The notes under the pieces were generated by a model. It did not search any database, was not told the DNA's origin, and saw only the letters and a list, made by a program, of their open reading frames with translations. 64,000 bases of DNA from Evernia prunastri (Eukaryota > Ascomycota > Lecanoromycetes > Lecanorales > Parmeliaceae): NCBI GenBank assembly GCA_003184365.1, contig NKYR01000056.1, positions 1 to 64,000 of the forward strand, in the 5' to 3' direction. Position 1 is the stretch's first letter. Each line of letters starts with the position of its first letter. A program made the translations under genes and the position numbers. This document shows, piece after piece, positions 23,299 to 34,318 of this stretch.

Positions 23299-24603
23299 TC
23301 ATTCCTCGAGCATCTTCTCGCATTTGAGGAACAAGCTTTTGCCAGGCTTCTTCCAGTGATCTGGACACGCTTCAATCAGAGCTTGCAGCGCGCCGGCCCT
23401 CTCATAATAGGCTTTCAGTGCCGGATGTTTAGGCGTCAAAACAAGCCCACGATGCACCATGTATGCAAGGACGGGGTAGAAGGCGCAATCTGCCAAGCCG
23501 AAAGCGTTTCGAGCCGAAAGGAATCGTGTGTTGGTCAAGTATCTTTCCCAGTGCTCGAGCTCTTTGAAAATATCATGGTAGGCTTGTAGAATACTCTCAC
23601 GGTGTTTCTCCGACTCGGCACTGTATAGCAATTCGATAGGCTCGTACAGGTTGTGAGGATTCTCGGACTCGTGGAACCGTACCGTCTTTTGCGTCCATTC
23701 CGCTTTGGAGAGATCATTTGGCCGGCCCTCTGGAGCGTCTTGGTAAAAGTGGTCGAGGTACTGGAGGATGGCCAGACTTTCGATCACAATGGTACCGTCA
23801 CTGTCGATGAATGTTGGGGTTTTGCATCTTGGATTGATGAGTGCGAATTCGGAGCTTCGGGTTTCTTTCGGTTCGCTCATGACTTTGAGGCGCTTGCTGA
23901 CGTATGGAATTTTCTTCCATGCAAGTGCGATCATGACTCTCCAACTGGGAATGGATCCATTGACCCAATACAACACTGGGAGCTGTCGAGGCTGCTCGTG
24001 GCCGTCAAGGTGGGCAGAAATGTCATTGGACGAGCATAGGTTGATTTCGTACGGTTCTTTGGTGAGAGTGAGTATTGCCCGATCATGTAGCCGTTGACTG
24101 AACGCCTTGACACAATCTTCGACAACTGTGACCTCGTAGCCTAATTGGTAAGCGTCGACAGCGGTGGCGGAAACGCAAGTGTTGGTGGTTACTCCCGCGA
24201 GAAAATTGTGGTTTGTATTTGTTTGTTGAAGAAGGGTGTTGAGTGCCGTGTCCGTGAACGCGGAGTAGGAAGTTTTTGTTATGCGGTTATGATTCGCATG
24301 CAGGAAAGGAAGGATGTCTTTGTGGATTTGTATGCCTGAAGTGTTGCGGACACAGAAACGGCCGGCACGGTGAGTTCCGGACAGGTAGAGCTCAAAGTTG
24401 GATTAGTGTGGATCTTCTGAAGGGATGTCTTCTTCAGGTGCTCCGTCTCTTGGCTCGTACAAGCTCTCGATCCAGATGATGGGCCGCCTTCTCGTAGTAA
24501 ATTGTCGGAGCAGGCGTGGGAGAGAGTCTGTGAATGGTCTTGCAGGGATTCGAGATGGACCGAGGAAATCTTGTTGGAGATCGATGAGGAGAAGGGAAGA
24601 CAT
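23299..24603 (-). CDS. Isochorismatase-like hydrolase fused to glutathione S-transferase, one in-frame TAA
   Basis: One reading frame spans 24603 to 23299 (435 codons) with a single TAA at codon 67 (24405-24403). Codons 1-200 form a cysteine hydrolase of the isochorismatase family: Asp8 in LLLIDLQQDF, Lys110 in ITKTSYSAF and Cys143 in TTNTCVSATAVDAYQLGYEV, the family triad. Codons from about 210 are a GST: thioredoxin-fold start VLYWVNGSIPSWRVMIA, ESLAILQYLD, then an all-helical C-terminal domain. There is no stop between the two domains and no in-frame ATG at the GST start, so the fusion is real at the DNA level. The TAA lies inside conserved-looking sequence. I found no in-phase intron that removes it, so the gene is either recently broken, read through, or affected by a sequence error. 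GSTs conjugate glutathione to electrophiles; isochorismatase-like enzymes hydrolyse ether or amide substrates. Confidence 0.75.
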
Positions 24604-26243
24604 TCTGATGAGGTTGGAAATTCATCAAGGAATTCATCTTGTACAGCGTGTGTTGCAGGCTAAATACCACTTTTTATGACTCATGTGCTGGACGATCACG
24701 TGATTGTAGGACGCGTTATCCACATCACTCTCCACACTTCTGGAACTGTCTACACTCCCATGTTGTTCGTTGCTTCTACGCTGTTTTCTCTAGAGTCAAA
24801 GCTTCATCTTGTTCATTAGGCTCCAGCCATCGAGACTCCCGCTATGCATTCCTTCGAATTAGCGACGTTGGTCCCTGACAGTTCACAAGTTTATCTCGTT
24901 GCGAAACCCTGCCTACAGAGTTTCTGGAGCAGACTTTCTCTCGACTCCCTCTTAACGCTAAGTCCCCACTAGTTTCTTCTTACTTGATATCATTTTGTCC
25001 TCACAAAGATGGCAGTTGGGTTGAAAGCCTTCTGGAGCGACACTGACTTCTTGAGCCACCATGCATTCTTGAGCGACACAATCGCCCTGGAGAGAGACTG
25101 AAATGAAGCTTGAGCAATATTATGAAGCATCACAAATCCTTTGGGCTGGAATAGGAGCGATAGGAAAAGGGCGATTGGGGGGCTACAATTGAAGATGCCG
25201 GCATGTCGCTGGATGACGCGGGATCTCGCGAAGTCGTCCATGGTGGAACTCAATTGTCAGGACGCTAGTTCGAAAGCTCTCTAAGCTGAACATGTTCTGT
25301 AGCCGAGCAGGGTTGCGTGTCAATGACGTTGCATGTGAACCCGGTTGCTGTATGTTGGTGTGGCGGAGTGACAGTACAGGAGTCGGTGGTTAGCGACGTT
25401 AGTAACAAGTGTCTGTACGATAGAACGAGAATCAGCACAGCGATGCAAGAAATAAATGCGAGAGGTGGCAAGGAACTACCTGGAATGACTGGATTAGAGA
25501 GCTATGTCTGGGGCCGAAAGAACGGTACGTGTCTCTCGAGGTCTACTTTAGAGATGAAGGTACTTTTTTTTTTTTTTATTTATGCTGTCAATACGATCGC
25601 AGCTCGGCTTTGGCTTTTACCTTAGGTTCAATTGGCATATGCATTCGTTAGCTTTAAGGCTAGCGATTGGGGTTGGTAGGATGTTGTGTGAAAATCTAGG
25701 GTTGGTAGGATGTTGTGTGAAATCTAGGGTTGGTAGTTGAAGCTGTTTGAGTATGGGCGGTTGCGGTGCCGCATTGGGGGGGGGTGGGGGAGGGGGGGTT
25801 TGGGAAGGTGAATCGACGCATTGAAATCGGATGAGGATGATCATGATGTTAGGGAGTGGCTGGGGATGATTGATAGATGTGTTGGGAGGAAGTAGGAGGG
25901 CGTATCTTTAGAGGTGTTCAAGGGAAGGCAAGCAGAAAGGGCCTTTCCAGAACCGATATTGGATCACCTATCCTATCTGTGGCTTGATTCGACTCTCTTA
26001 CAGCTATGGAGGTCATTCTCATCGTGCTGTCCCTCTTCGAGAACTCGCATGTGATTCGGGTTCAAAAAACATGAAATGCTTGAGGTCCTAGAAAACAGAA
26101 TAAGCTAGAGCACTTCCCTACACTCCCAAAAGTACATCTCGGTCCCAATAGCCGTTCCCTCGTGTGACTGCATTCAGCCGTGAATATTCAAACATCGCAA
26201 GCCAGAAGTAATGACGGAAAAGTTGCAGATACAGTGGTCAAAC
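24604..26243. other. Intergenic with simple repeats
   Basis: No supported gene. Contains a T-run at about 25563-25577, a short tandem repeat at 25671-25736 and a G-rich tract at 25776-25799. Confidence 0.45.
25671..25736. repeat. Tandem ~29-bp repeat, 2.3 copies
   Basis: Two nearly identical copies of GGTTGGTAGGATGTTGTGTG plus AAA(A)TCTAG, then a partial GGTTGGTAG. It is followed within 40 bp by the G-rich tract. Confidence 0.75.
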
Positions 26244-29200
26244 TTAGCATGAGTTGGGATGCTGTTCACATTGAGTCTCCTGCTGAGTGTTGGGAGGCTG
26301 GTTCGGACACGGCGCGTTACCGTCACTGATAGAACATGTCTGTGTCGGAATACTGTTCGGTGCCGTGATTTTATTCGACTCGTCAAACACAATGGTCTTT
26401 GGAGCGCCCCCAGCGATAGCGTTCCACCCAATGTTCCCTTCTTCCAGAGGAAGACCTTCGGCAACGTTCAGAAGCAAGATCTCACATTTTTGGGGAATCC
26501 ACTTCATCGTCTGGTCCTGGAAGCTCATCGTCTTGTAGAAATTCGCCGTGCCGCTTCCCTGATGACCGCAGGCGCAGGGGATGGCGAGGTCGGTCTGGTC
26601 CGTCAGCTGGAGGCCGCCGCTGTTGGTCCAGTCGTACGTCCAGGTGTTGTATCCCTGGTCGCAGACCGGGAGCGACCAGGAGCCGGGGGTTTGCCCGATG
26701 AGGTTCATCAGGTCGCCAGTACGGTTGGCGGCGAAGTCGCTCACGTAGTCGTTGTAGGCTGCTTCGGCCTCGGGCGTGTCGTACACGGGCGTGTCGTACA
26801 CGGGCGTTTGGCTCGCGTCGGGGTTCACGGCTCGATATGCTCTCGCGGCCCCGCTGGAAGGGAACCAGGGGTATATTCCGAAACCGGTCAATGAGTCGAA
26901 GCCGTTGGGAGAAGCGATCCGTACATCATGTGTTTCTAACTCCGAGAGCTTGTTCAGATAGTAGACACCGCCGTCTGCGCAGTATGTTGTGCTCGGTGGG
27001 CCGTTCTTATCCCCTGGGTCCTTGGTTCCGGAAGGCGCTGGTGTTGGGCCATTGCATTTGGTAGCATTTACATCGTCGTCAAGAAATGTGTAGGAGACGT
27101 AGGTATTGGCACTAATGACGGTAAGAAAAAAGGCTTATGAAAGCTGCAAGTAAGAGGTAGGATGCTGACCCTGAGGTACGCCACAGGCCATTTATCTCTC
27201 GAGAGATAATGTCCGCACTCAAAACGTTCTCGAAAATCTCCGGTGACCATTGCGCTGCGATGAACGTTCCTTGAGCATGGAGGTTCCTAATAGCTTCCTG
27301 TTAGCGGCATGTTTGGTTCGCATTAACGCTTGTGCGACTTGGGATACAACTTACAGTAGAGTTGTTGCAACTCTGAAGTCGCTCCAATTGCTGGTTAGAT
27401 ATTTATTGTTTGCGTAGGTGATGTTTTTTGATTATAAAAGTAATTGCCGGTATTAGATTGGACTGCGTTGACAAGCGTGAGTGGATTGCTGAAGACTTGT
27501 CAGCATTTTATACCATCGTATCCTTTTCAAGGGCTATCATACCTCTGTGGCCTAAGGTCTGCCCACACGGTGTTTCCCAAGTTGGTTAAAGTACCAGGTG
27601 TTACCCATGCAGCATTGCCGATGAAGGTGGGATGACCGAATTTGGGGTTGCTGCCTGTCGGCTCCTGAGTTATCTCGACCTTTGGTCCTGCGGCAGGCTC
27701 GGGTGGATTTTGGACCGGATTGGATACTGGGTTGATGGCATCTGGACTTTCATCTTTGGGTGGCGAAATTGCTGGTTGACTTAGACTCTTCGGCAGACCA
27801 GCAGTCTCGCCTGCGGTCAAAGCCGCCGATCCTTTCTCAGCAGCAGCAGCGACCGTTGCAGCGTCAACCAAGGCAGTGGTTGCGACTCCTACAGAGGTCA
27901 GCGGGATCAGCACTCCGAAGATGGTTCCAATTGCGCCAAGGACGGACAAAAAGATTGCTTCGGCCGTCGGTTGACTCTGCGGAAGTGAGAAGTTTGCTGT
28001 TAGCGACCTCAGTTGGCCAAAGACGTCCGCTTCAACGCTTTCAAGGATAGCCTACACAGATTCACACATTATTATTTTAGATTTGAATAAGTCATAGTCA
28101 GCAACTTACATATATCTGAGCATGTATGAAAACCATGTTCCAGATAGATACCCAGGCTAAGTAAGCCCAACGTGGCATGTTGCCGCCTTTTCTTTGTCAG
28201 TATAACAAAAGCGAAGTGGATCGTATCATTGAAAGGAGAAACCTTACATGCATCATTGACAGAGGGAGGCGGGTGACATCCAGCCATACCTCCAATGACG
28301 TCTGAACAGTCCACCGATTCATCTCCGGCCGCTGCCGCTATCAATTTGCCGGGGTAGCCTACCGCTTGCTCGTTCGAGCCGGGGCCTGTACCTATTTGTG
28401 GCAACTTTGTAGGATAGGTCCCTTTGATATATGTAGGAGCATCTGGAACCTGGTTGAGAAAAAAGGAACTCAACTCCCCATCAACGTTCGCATCCATCCA
28501 GTTGGAGACGGTAGGATTCCACTGATCGTACGGGCATTTGTTGGGCCCGGGGATTGCAGTCTGAGGAATAGAAGTGCAATCGGATGTCATAGGACTCCCA
28601 TCTGGAGTTCGACTCCAATCACATATCCCGTTAGGGTTTGGTGTCACGGTCGCCGTATAGTGGCAGCCGTTGTTACATGAGCAGTATGGAGTATTGTGAT
28701 TGTCAGTGCTGGAAACTTTTTTCAGTAAAGAATGATCTATCATTTCGAGGTGGGATAAATACGTACTTGACCCCACACACTATCTCTGAGTTTGCCATTG
28801 ACGTGCATGTCGGCGTTGGGTTACAACTTGTGGGGGTTAAAGCATTTGTGCTGGTTGTAGCATTTGCGCTGGTTGTAGCATTTATGCTGTTGGTAGCACG
28901 TATGCTGATTTGAGCACTTATAGCGGTTGCAACACTTATGCTGGTTGTAGGAGCATTCTGCCGTCTTTGTAAGATCGCTAGTGGAGATCCCTTAGCAAAG
29001 GATGCTGCAGGTTTCTTGTCAGCGGAGCACACAGCATGTAAACGGAGGAGCGGCAACACGTAGCGTTTTCAAAGCAAAGTGGCTGGGTATGAATGCTTGG
29101 CAGTTGATTTGGATGTGCAGAGAACCAACGTACTGAGTTCGGCTGTGGCAGTCTCCGGCACTGAAGTCTGAAAGCGTTCGCGTGGAGCTGGCGAGGCAGA

Positions 29201-29254
29201 CACAGCAGTCAGGATACTGATAAAGAGTAAAGTTAATATCGTTGAAGCACGCAT
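26244..29254 (-). CDS. Large secreted/membrane protein of unknown function, eight exons, likely 1-nt frame break
   Basis: Exons: 29254-29134, 29004-28767, 28708-28248, 28186-28110, 28051-27543, 27488-27355, 27286-27170, 27111-26244, all with normal splice sites. The product is about 841 aa. It opens with a signal peptide (MRASTILTLLFISILTAVSA), then a Thr/Ser/Asn-rich repeat region, a Cys-rich module (YCSCNNGCHY, CDWSRTPDG), a segment RWAYLAWVSIWNMVF, a long hydrophobic stretch near residues 332-365, and a C-terminal domain with GSWSLPVCDQGYN and IPCACGHQG. Exon 6 reads well in one frame before a run of six A (plus-strand T6, 27424-27429) and in another after it, so one base seems missing there. 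Alternatively a longer intron skips this part. I do not recognise the family. It is probably extracellular or at the cell surface. Confidence 0.65.
28805..28945 (-). repeat. Short in-gene tandem repeat coding a Thr/Ser/Asn/Ala stretch
   Basis: Degenerate 18-bp units of the form ACAACCAGCATAAATGCT recur five to seven times inside exon 2 of the secreted protein gene, coding TTSxNA-like units. Likely an O-glycosylated spacer. Confidence 0.65.
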
Positions 29255-31801
29255 TATTGCAATATAAGACGTTTAGCGTAGGATATAACGGTAGACATGG
29301 TCTCCACTCTGAAAAAAAAACCCCCCGTGCATCGTAGGCAGAGGGCAAGGCTCTGTCTATTTAAACCCTTGAAGGAACCGTAGGAATAACAACATCAGAG
29401 CCAAACGATGATTAGGCGTCGTCAGGATCGATCACAGAGGGTGATGGCGTGGTAATGCAGTGGCAAATGGAACGTCCCTGATGATGTTGTTGTGTTTCTT
29501 CCGGGTTTGAGAATCAATCACCCACTCAGTGTTGACCAAGCAAACCCCTCGCTTCCAGACATTGCAACATGGACGTACCAAATGCAACACGGAGAAAAAG
29601 CCATAGTCGCTTCTGTGTGGAGAATGGAATCGTGGGGCCGCTGATCTGCCGCCGTTTGTAGAAGACAGGGTTCTAGCCTAATAGGACAACAGCCAACTCC
29701 GTAGGTGCGCGGATTTGGAAGCATCAAATTTACAGAGAGACTGGTAAGCATGACCCCGGCAGTATCGAGAGAATGGCGCTCGACTTATGTAAGAACACTG
29801 AGAGATAGACCAAATGGATACCGAGATTTAGGTGCCCCTTCAAGATGACACGCCGATGCTAGAAGGTTGCGGTATCGCGAAGTGAGCTAAGTTGGGCTTT
29901 AACACTGAGTCATTGAGTCATGTTGTGCGTAGATAATCTAAATTTTGAAGAAGCACTCGTGATACTCCGTGTCTGTGTTCAAGTGTTGGGGGGGAGGGGG
30001 GGTTTCCGACAACATAGCTTAAAAATTGCGGTGGTCGACTTCGTCAATGCTGCAAGCCGCACTGCCATAAGGATGAAACATCGAATCGGCTTGGGAGTTT
30101 GTAACACGAGTCATTCGTAGAAGCCATTAGGGTCAACTTGATAAACGTGAGATGGCTCAGCGGGGTTCCAGAGGCTTCTAAGCCGGTCACGGTGGTGTTG
30201 CACGTTGGATACGAAAGGATAAGGCATTTAATGTGCACGCTCAGCTACTCGTCTAACCCTAGATATCAGATGCTGGTGATTTGCTGAGGTTGGAGATTCT
30301 ATCCTTAATTTTTATGCAGTGCCTCAGTACAGTAGTATAAGATTTAGTGCGTTTCGTTTAGAGTGGTGAAAGGGTTCGGCCCAGCTTGCATTTTCACGAC
30401 TCACTCATGTTGTATGTGACGAATAATCTAATGGAAACGTACAGTAGTAAACATGGAGTACTGTACTCGTACATGTTTTGATGTATCCCTGATTCTGATT
30501 GAGTGGTTGCCGTCATTTCCTGAGAAGCTGAATGCCGAAACCTGGGGCCCCGGAAAAGGCCCCGGAAAACCTTGCAATAAAAACCTTGCTGAGATTATAA
30601 CACAGAGGCGCAGCTTGAATAACTTGTAATGACGTCCTTAAACTGCTGTTGAAACAGTACACCAACTCCGTCAAGGGTATTGTTTGTTGCGAATATATTG
30701 GGCCTTCCCGCACACTTGATGGGATTGTTCTACATCACCATATGTGCACTACGCACTACCTTCTACCCAAGTCCAACAACATTTTCAGCTTTCGAAACAA
30801 CATGAGCGATTGGTTTTACGTACAAGACCTTATTGGCTCAACTCCAACACCTCCAGTCGTTCAAGAAAATTTGGTCAGGAAAATACCATGCAGCGAGAGT
30901 TATGGTAAATAGGACTGACGAAGCACAAAGCATGGTCGAAGCGATGTGGTCCGAACGTGTCGAAAACTTCTGCCAATATATGCAATGTGATCGTGATTTG
31001 ACATCTCGAAATAGTACATGACCCCTCAACCTTCATTGAGGTTGTAGAAATTGTATGGTGTGATATGACTTGATTATTTTTACTGCTTTTCTGGAGAAGG
31101 ATATCCTTCTCCTTATATGGCCAATATGTCTATGTTGCCACCAAATGTACTCCGAAATTTCTACCTGACACGCTGTCCTCACAGTACAATTTTCTATGGT
31201 GGCGGTAATCACACCACCGCCAAGGCTTGGGAGGCGTTGCCACCACATTGCCAAGTGTGAGAAATATGGATAATGTGGAAGGAATACCATGGTCCATTTC
31301 GCCATGGCGTATAGCCTCAATATGGCTCATGGCTCAAATGGCCTCAAATCCAACAGAGGTCCTCTCTGATCCGAAGGTACGTCACAGGGAAGATATGTTG
31401 TAGGCAGATGGATAGTGGGTGGTGTACAGTGCAGCTAGTCTCTGCCAAGGCTTTCCTAAAAGAGGTTTTGTCGTAGAGGTTTTTGTTGTCGTCAGCATTG
31501 AATCTCGTCCGCCAACAAATTTGGTGGTAGAAGTTTTCTATTGCCGTGATGTTTTTCACAAAGCAACTACCCAAGATGGCAATTACTCAAAACGGCAATT
31601 ACACTGAATGGTAGAGACTTGATATCAGAGAGTTGATTCAAGTCCTCGGCCGGCCGAGAAAGCCGGTCTGGTCTTGGCATTTCAGTTCCATGGTCACACA
31701 AGTGGCATCTTACTCCTATGACACTTCACCTCCGCCAGAAGACCAGTCCACTGAACAACTTAGCCTGCGGTGGTCGAGACTTCGACTCATGAGACTCAAC
31801 T
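29255..31801. other. Long intergenic region
   Basis: 2.5 kb without a supported gene. It holds a G-rich tract at about 29988-30002, a tandem GGCCCCGGAAAA at about 30542-30570 and a perfect 20-bp palindrome at 31093-31112. The part 31030-31600 is rich in short inverted and direct repeats and may be an old mobile element remnant. Confidence 0.4.
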
Positions 31802-32752
31802 CTAGGAAACCGAACCTCTCGCCACTACAACGCCGTCGACCACGATGCGGAAATTGACTTCTGCCCATCGACGCGCCTGCAGCAGCAGAATTGCAGGGAT
31901 CTGCCTTATCGTCAACGCCACGAACCCGTACGTCAGACGTGGCTGTCCGTAGGCCGTCTGCTCTGGCACCACCTGTAGTATGGCATCGTAAGGAGGTGGC
32001 GGCTCGACTTGCACTGGTTCCAGCACTTGCGCGCCAGGTGCACGAGGGGCTACCGCGAGGATCCCTTCGAGGAGTGCCATGATGATATTGTACTTGGGCA
32101 AAGGCCCACCCACGCCTGCGATCTCCAAATGCAACGCGAGGTTCGGGCTAGAAGGCGGATCTGGAACGGATGGGCTAAAAGAGGTGCCGTCTAGGCTTTG
32201 GCTTGCCGTAAGGTTCAGTAGACTGGAGAATAATCTTCGGCGCATGTCGCTTGTGGAATTCATCCCTGATAGAGGCAGTGCGCCCGCTGGTTTTCTCATC
32301 CCCATTATGCCTACTATCTGCCCTTCCCAACGGAGGACGAATTGGACTTCTTTGAACCTGTTGGACTCGATCATGTCTTTCACGCCGAGGTATAGGCCCC
32401 AGATAAGGAACCGCTCCTCTATCGTTCCCCCAGTTCTGGGGCTCCGATGCGTGATTTCCACGTTCGGAAGGTAACGATCCCAGTATGTTTTGGACGGTAA
32501 GGGCGCGACAAATGACAAGGAGCCTAAAAGTCCCATGAAGAGGACTGCGGTGGTGAGGCATTGGTCTTGGTTAAGGGGCATCGCTCGATACATAGCTTGC
32601 AGGCTGAATCGGGGGTCTATGGGTTCGGGGCCGATGGGATTCGAGGCACTGGGGCTTGGATTGATCAGAGGAAGGGAAATGAGGGGTCGTGCTGGTGTAG
32701 CAAAGCCGAGGCTAGACACCATAAGCAGTGTCATCCGGAAGAGCTTATACAT
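31802..32752 (-). CDS. Putative secreted protein of unknown function, 316 aa
   Basis: Single exon. The first 20 residues are hydrophobic after two basic residues and end near GFATPARP, a plausible signal peptide. A Pro/Ser-rich linker follows, then a mixed alpha/beta part with YWDRYLPNVEIT, GLYLGVKDMIESNRFKEVQF and, near the end, YGFVALTIRQIPAILLLQAR followed by FRIVVDGVVVARGSV. The two '[aliphatic]-x-x-M-I / I-P-A-I-L ... F-x-x-x-x-F-x[V/L]' blocks look like internal repeats of one small fold. One further hydrophobic segment (AVLFMGLLGSLSFVAPL) lies near residues 68-84. Secretion is inferred from the N-terminus only. No catalytic motif seen. Confidence 0.7.
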   Translation of the reverse strand: MYKLFRMTLLMVSSLGFATPARPLISLPLINPSPSASNPIGPEPIDPRFSLQAMYRAMPLNQDQCLTTAVLFMGLLGSLSFVAPLPSKTYWDRYLPNVEITHRSPRTGGTIEERFLIWGLYLGVKDMIESNRFKEVQFVLRWEGQIVGIMGMRKPAGALPLSGMNSTSDMRRRLFSSLLNLTASQSLDGTSFSPSVPDPPSSPNLALHLEIAGVGGPLPKYNIIMALLEGILAVAPRAPGAQVLEPVQVEPPPPYDAILQVVPEQTAYGQPRLTYGFVALTIRQIPAILLLQARRWAEVNFRIVVDGVVVARGSVS

Positions 32753-33334
32753 AATGTGGAAGGCAGTTGTCTTAAGTATGAGGCATCTTGCCCAAAGAGA
32801 ATTAGGCTGAGTTAGGAGTTCAGTGTGAAAGACCTACCTAGTAGGTAGTCTCGAATTCTCTACCTACAAGTTCGTGAACAAGAAATGGCGGGACAAATTA
32901 CTCGTAAATGTCGCGTGGAGTATTATATCCGACGAGTCCTAGCCTCAATCTTGAACCGTACTTGTTCGCCTCTTCGGCCCTCGTCACTCAGTCGGTCAAA
33001 AACACGTCGTTGCCGAGCCAGACAATATTCGCGCCCCGTGTTCCGCTACAACTATAAACGATCATATAAAATAACGCTCTCTATCAACTTCTTGAATGGC
33101 AAATGTCTTCGCCGGCGAGATGGCGGAAGTTTATACAATTTGAGTGGCCGCGAACACTCCACGTCCTAGTGTGGGCAGTGGATTCTTGAATCCCTAGCAT
33201 TCTTTTTCTGATTTTCTAAACTTCGACTGGTCGAACAACATCAAAACCTCATTTGAATGGTCCCGATTACCTGTAATTCTTGCTACGGTCGTACTACCAG
33301 ATATTTGAGACGCTTTGAGCGTTGTATCTACATA
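32753..33334. other. Intergenic
   Basis: A frame at 32885-33169 is Arg/Ser-rich without support. GGTAG/CTACC motifs flank 32835-32870. No other feature. Confidence 0.4.
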
Positions 33335-34318
33335 TCAAGCCTGAGATCCGAATTCTTCCGATCGACTACTCCATTCCATGTACCATAACCCAGCTGACAG
33401 AAATCCGCATGTCTCGAGCTCCGTCCTCAAGCATTTCCTCCATTCATGGTCTACAAATCCTGCTACTGAGGGACAAAAATCGAAGCCAGAGGAAACAGCG
33501 GGCTTAGAAGCAATCCAAAATCGAGGGTAATAGCCGGCGGATTCCCAATCTGGAATACCGGCTATACTTCCACCATCAGACACAATGATGTTCCCGGGTC
33601 CAAGGTCTGCATGGTAGAAATAAAACTCATCCCCGAGCGCTGAACACCCAGCCGAGGAGGCTGAGATGTATGTCCTGAATTCTTCGATCGTCAAAGGACC
33701 TAAAAGTTTAGAATTCGGTGGTGCTAGATATGGTTCGTCTACGGCCTTGCCCGTTGGGGTTCGCAGTGTCTGAGACGTGTTCTGTGCCAAGAGGCTGCAA
33801 TACATCGCGACAGTTTTGACCGCTGATGTGCGCTGAGAAGGCGAGAGGGATTCCCAGGCATCTCTCAATGTAGATCCCTCAATCCGCCTCACAAGTAAGA
33901 ACGACCGGTCTCCCTCTGTCCAACCATGAACGACCTCCGGCGTGGTGATTTGTGGTGCGATCTTTTTGACGAAATTGATCGTAAGTTCCTCTGGCTCCCT
34001 AGCGTTATCCCAAGCTTTTACTTTGCAGAACACATGTCTACCAATCGTCCAGACTCTCGATAGCGTTCCTCCTTCGTGCACCAATTTTATTGGATCTGAA
34101 ATTTCCATAACAGGCGGTGAGGCGACGTCGGAGTCCCTTGGCTGTCGCAGAATGTAGGTACAGTCATCATCTGCCCAGGCCGCAACGGTATCTTCAGGCT
34201 GCATGGTTTGAATCCGTTCACACACCAATGCTCCAACATACCAACTATTTGGACCAACTTGCTTAATCGATTGGTCGAGAAACGAGGGCATTATTTTGGA
34301 GATGTACGATGGCGACAA
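33335..34318 (-). CDS. Aminoglycoside phosphotransferase-family kinase (APH/CHK-like)
   Basis: Single exon, 327 aa, ATG at 34318 (a second ATG nine codons later is equally possible). The N-lobe carries GGTLSRVWTIGRHVFCKVKA with the ATP-binding lysine. The hinge region is FLLVRRIEGSTLRDAW. The catalytic loop is FYFYHADLGPGNIIV at about 232-246, with the usual H-x-D-x5-N arrangement. The metal-binding motif is GIPDWESAGYYPRFW near 254-268; the normal I-[IL]-D-W is I-P-D-W here. APH-like families are numerous in filamentous fungi and phosphorylate unknown small molecules. The substrate cannot be told from sequence. Confidence 0.88.
   Translation of the reverse strand: MSPSYISKIMPSFLDQSIKQVGPNSWYVGALVCERIQTMQPEDTVAAWADDDCTYILRQPRDSDVASPPVMEISDPIKLVHEGGTLSRVWTIGRHVFCKVKAWDNAREPEELTINFVKKIAPQITTPEVVHGWTEGDRSFLLVRRIEGSTLRDAWESLSPSQRTSAVKTVAMYCSLLAQNTSQTLRTPTGKAVDEPYLAPPNSKLLGPLTIEEFRTYISASSAGCSALGDEFYFYHADLGPGNIIVSDGGSIAGIPDWESAGYYPRFWIASKPAVSSGFDFCPSVAGFVDHEWRKCLRTELETCGFLSAGLWYMEWSSRSEEFGSQA

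Noticed and set aside
24130..24160. tRNA A-box-like TAGCCTAATTGGTAA
   Set aside because: Lies inside the isochorismatase coding sequence (YQLGYEV) and has no B box or cloverleaf.
25617..25844. Poly-proline frame
   Set aside because: Artefact of the G-rich tract at 25776-25799.
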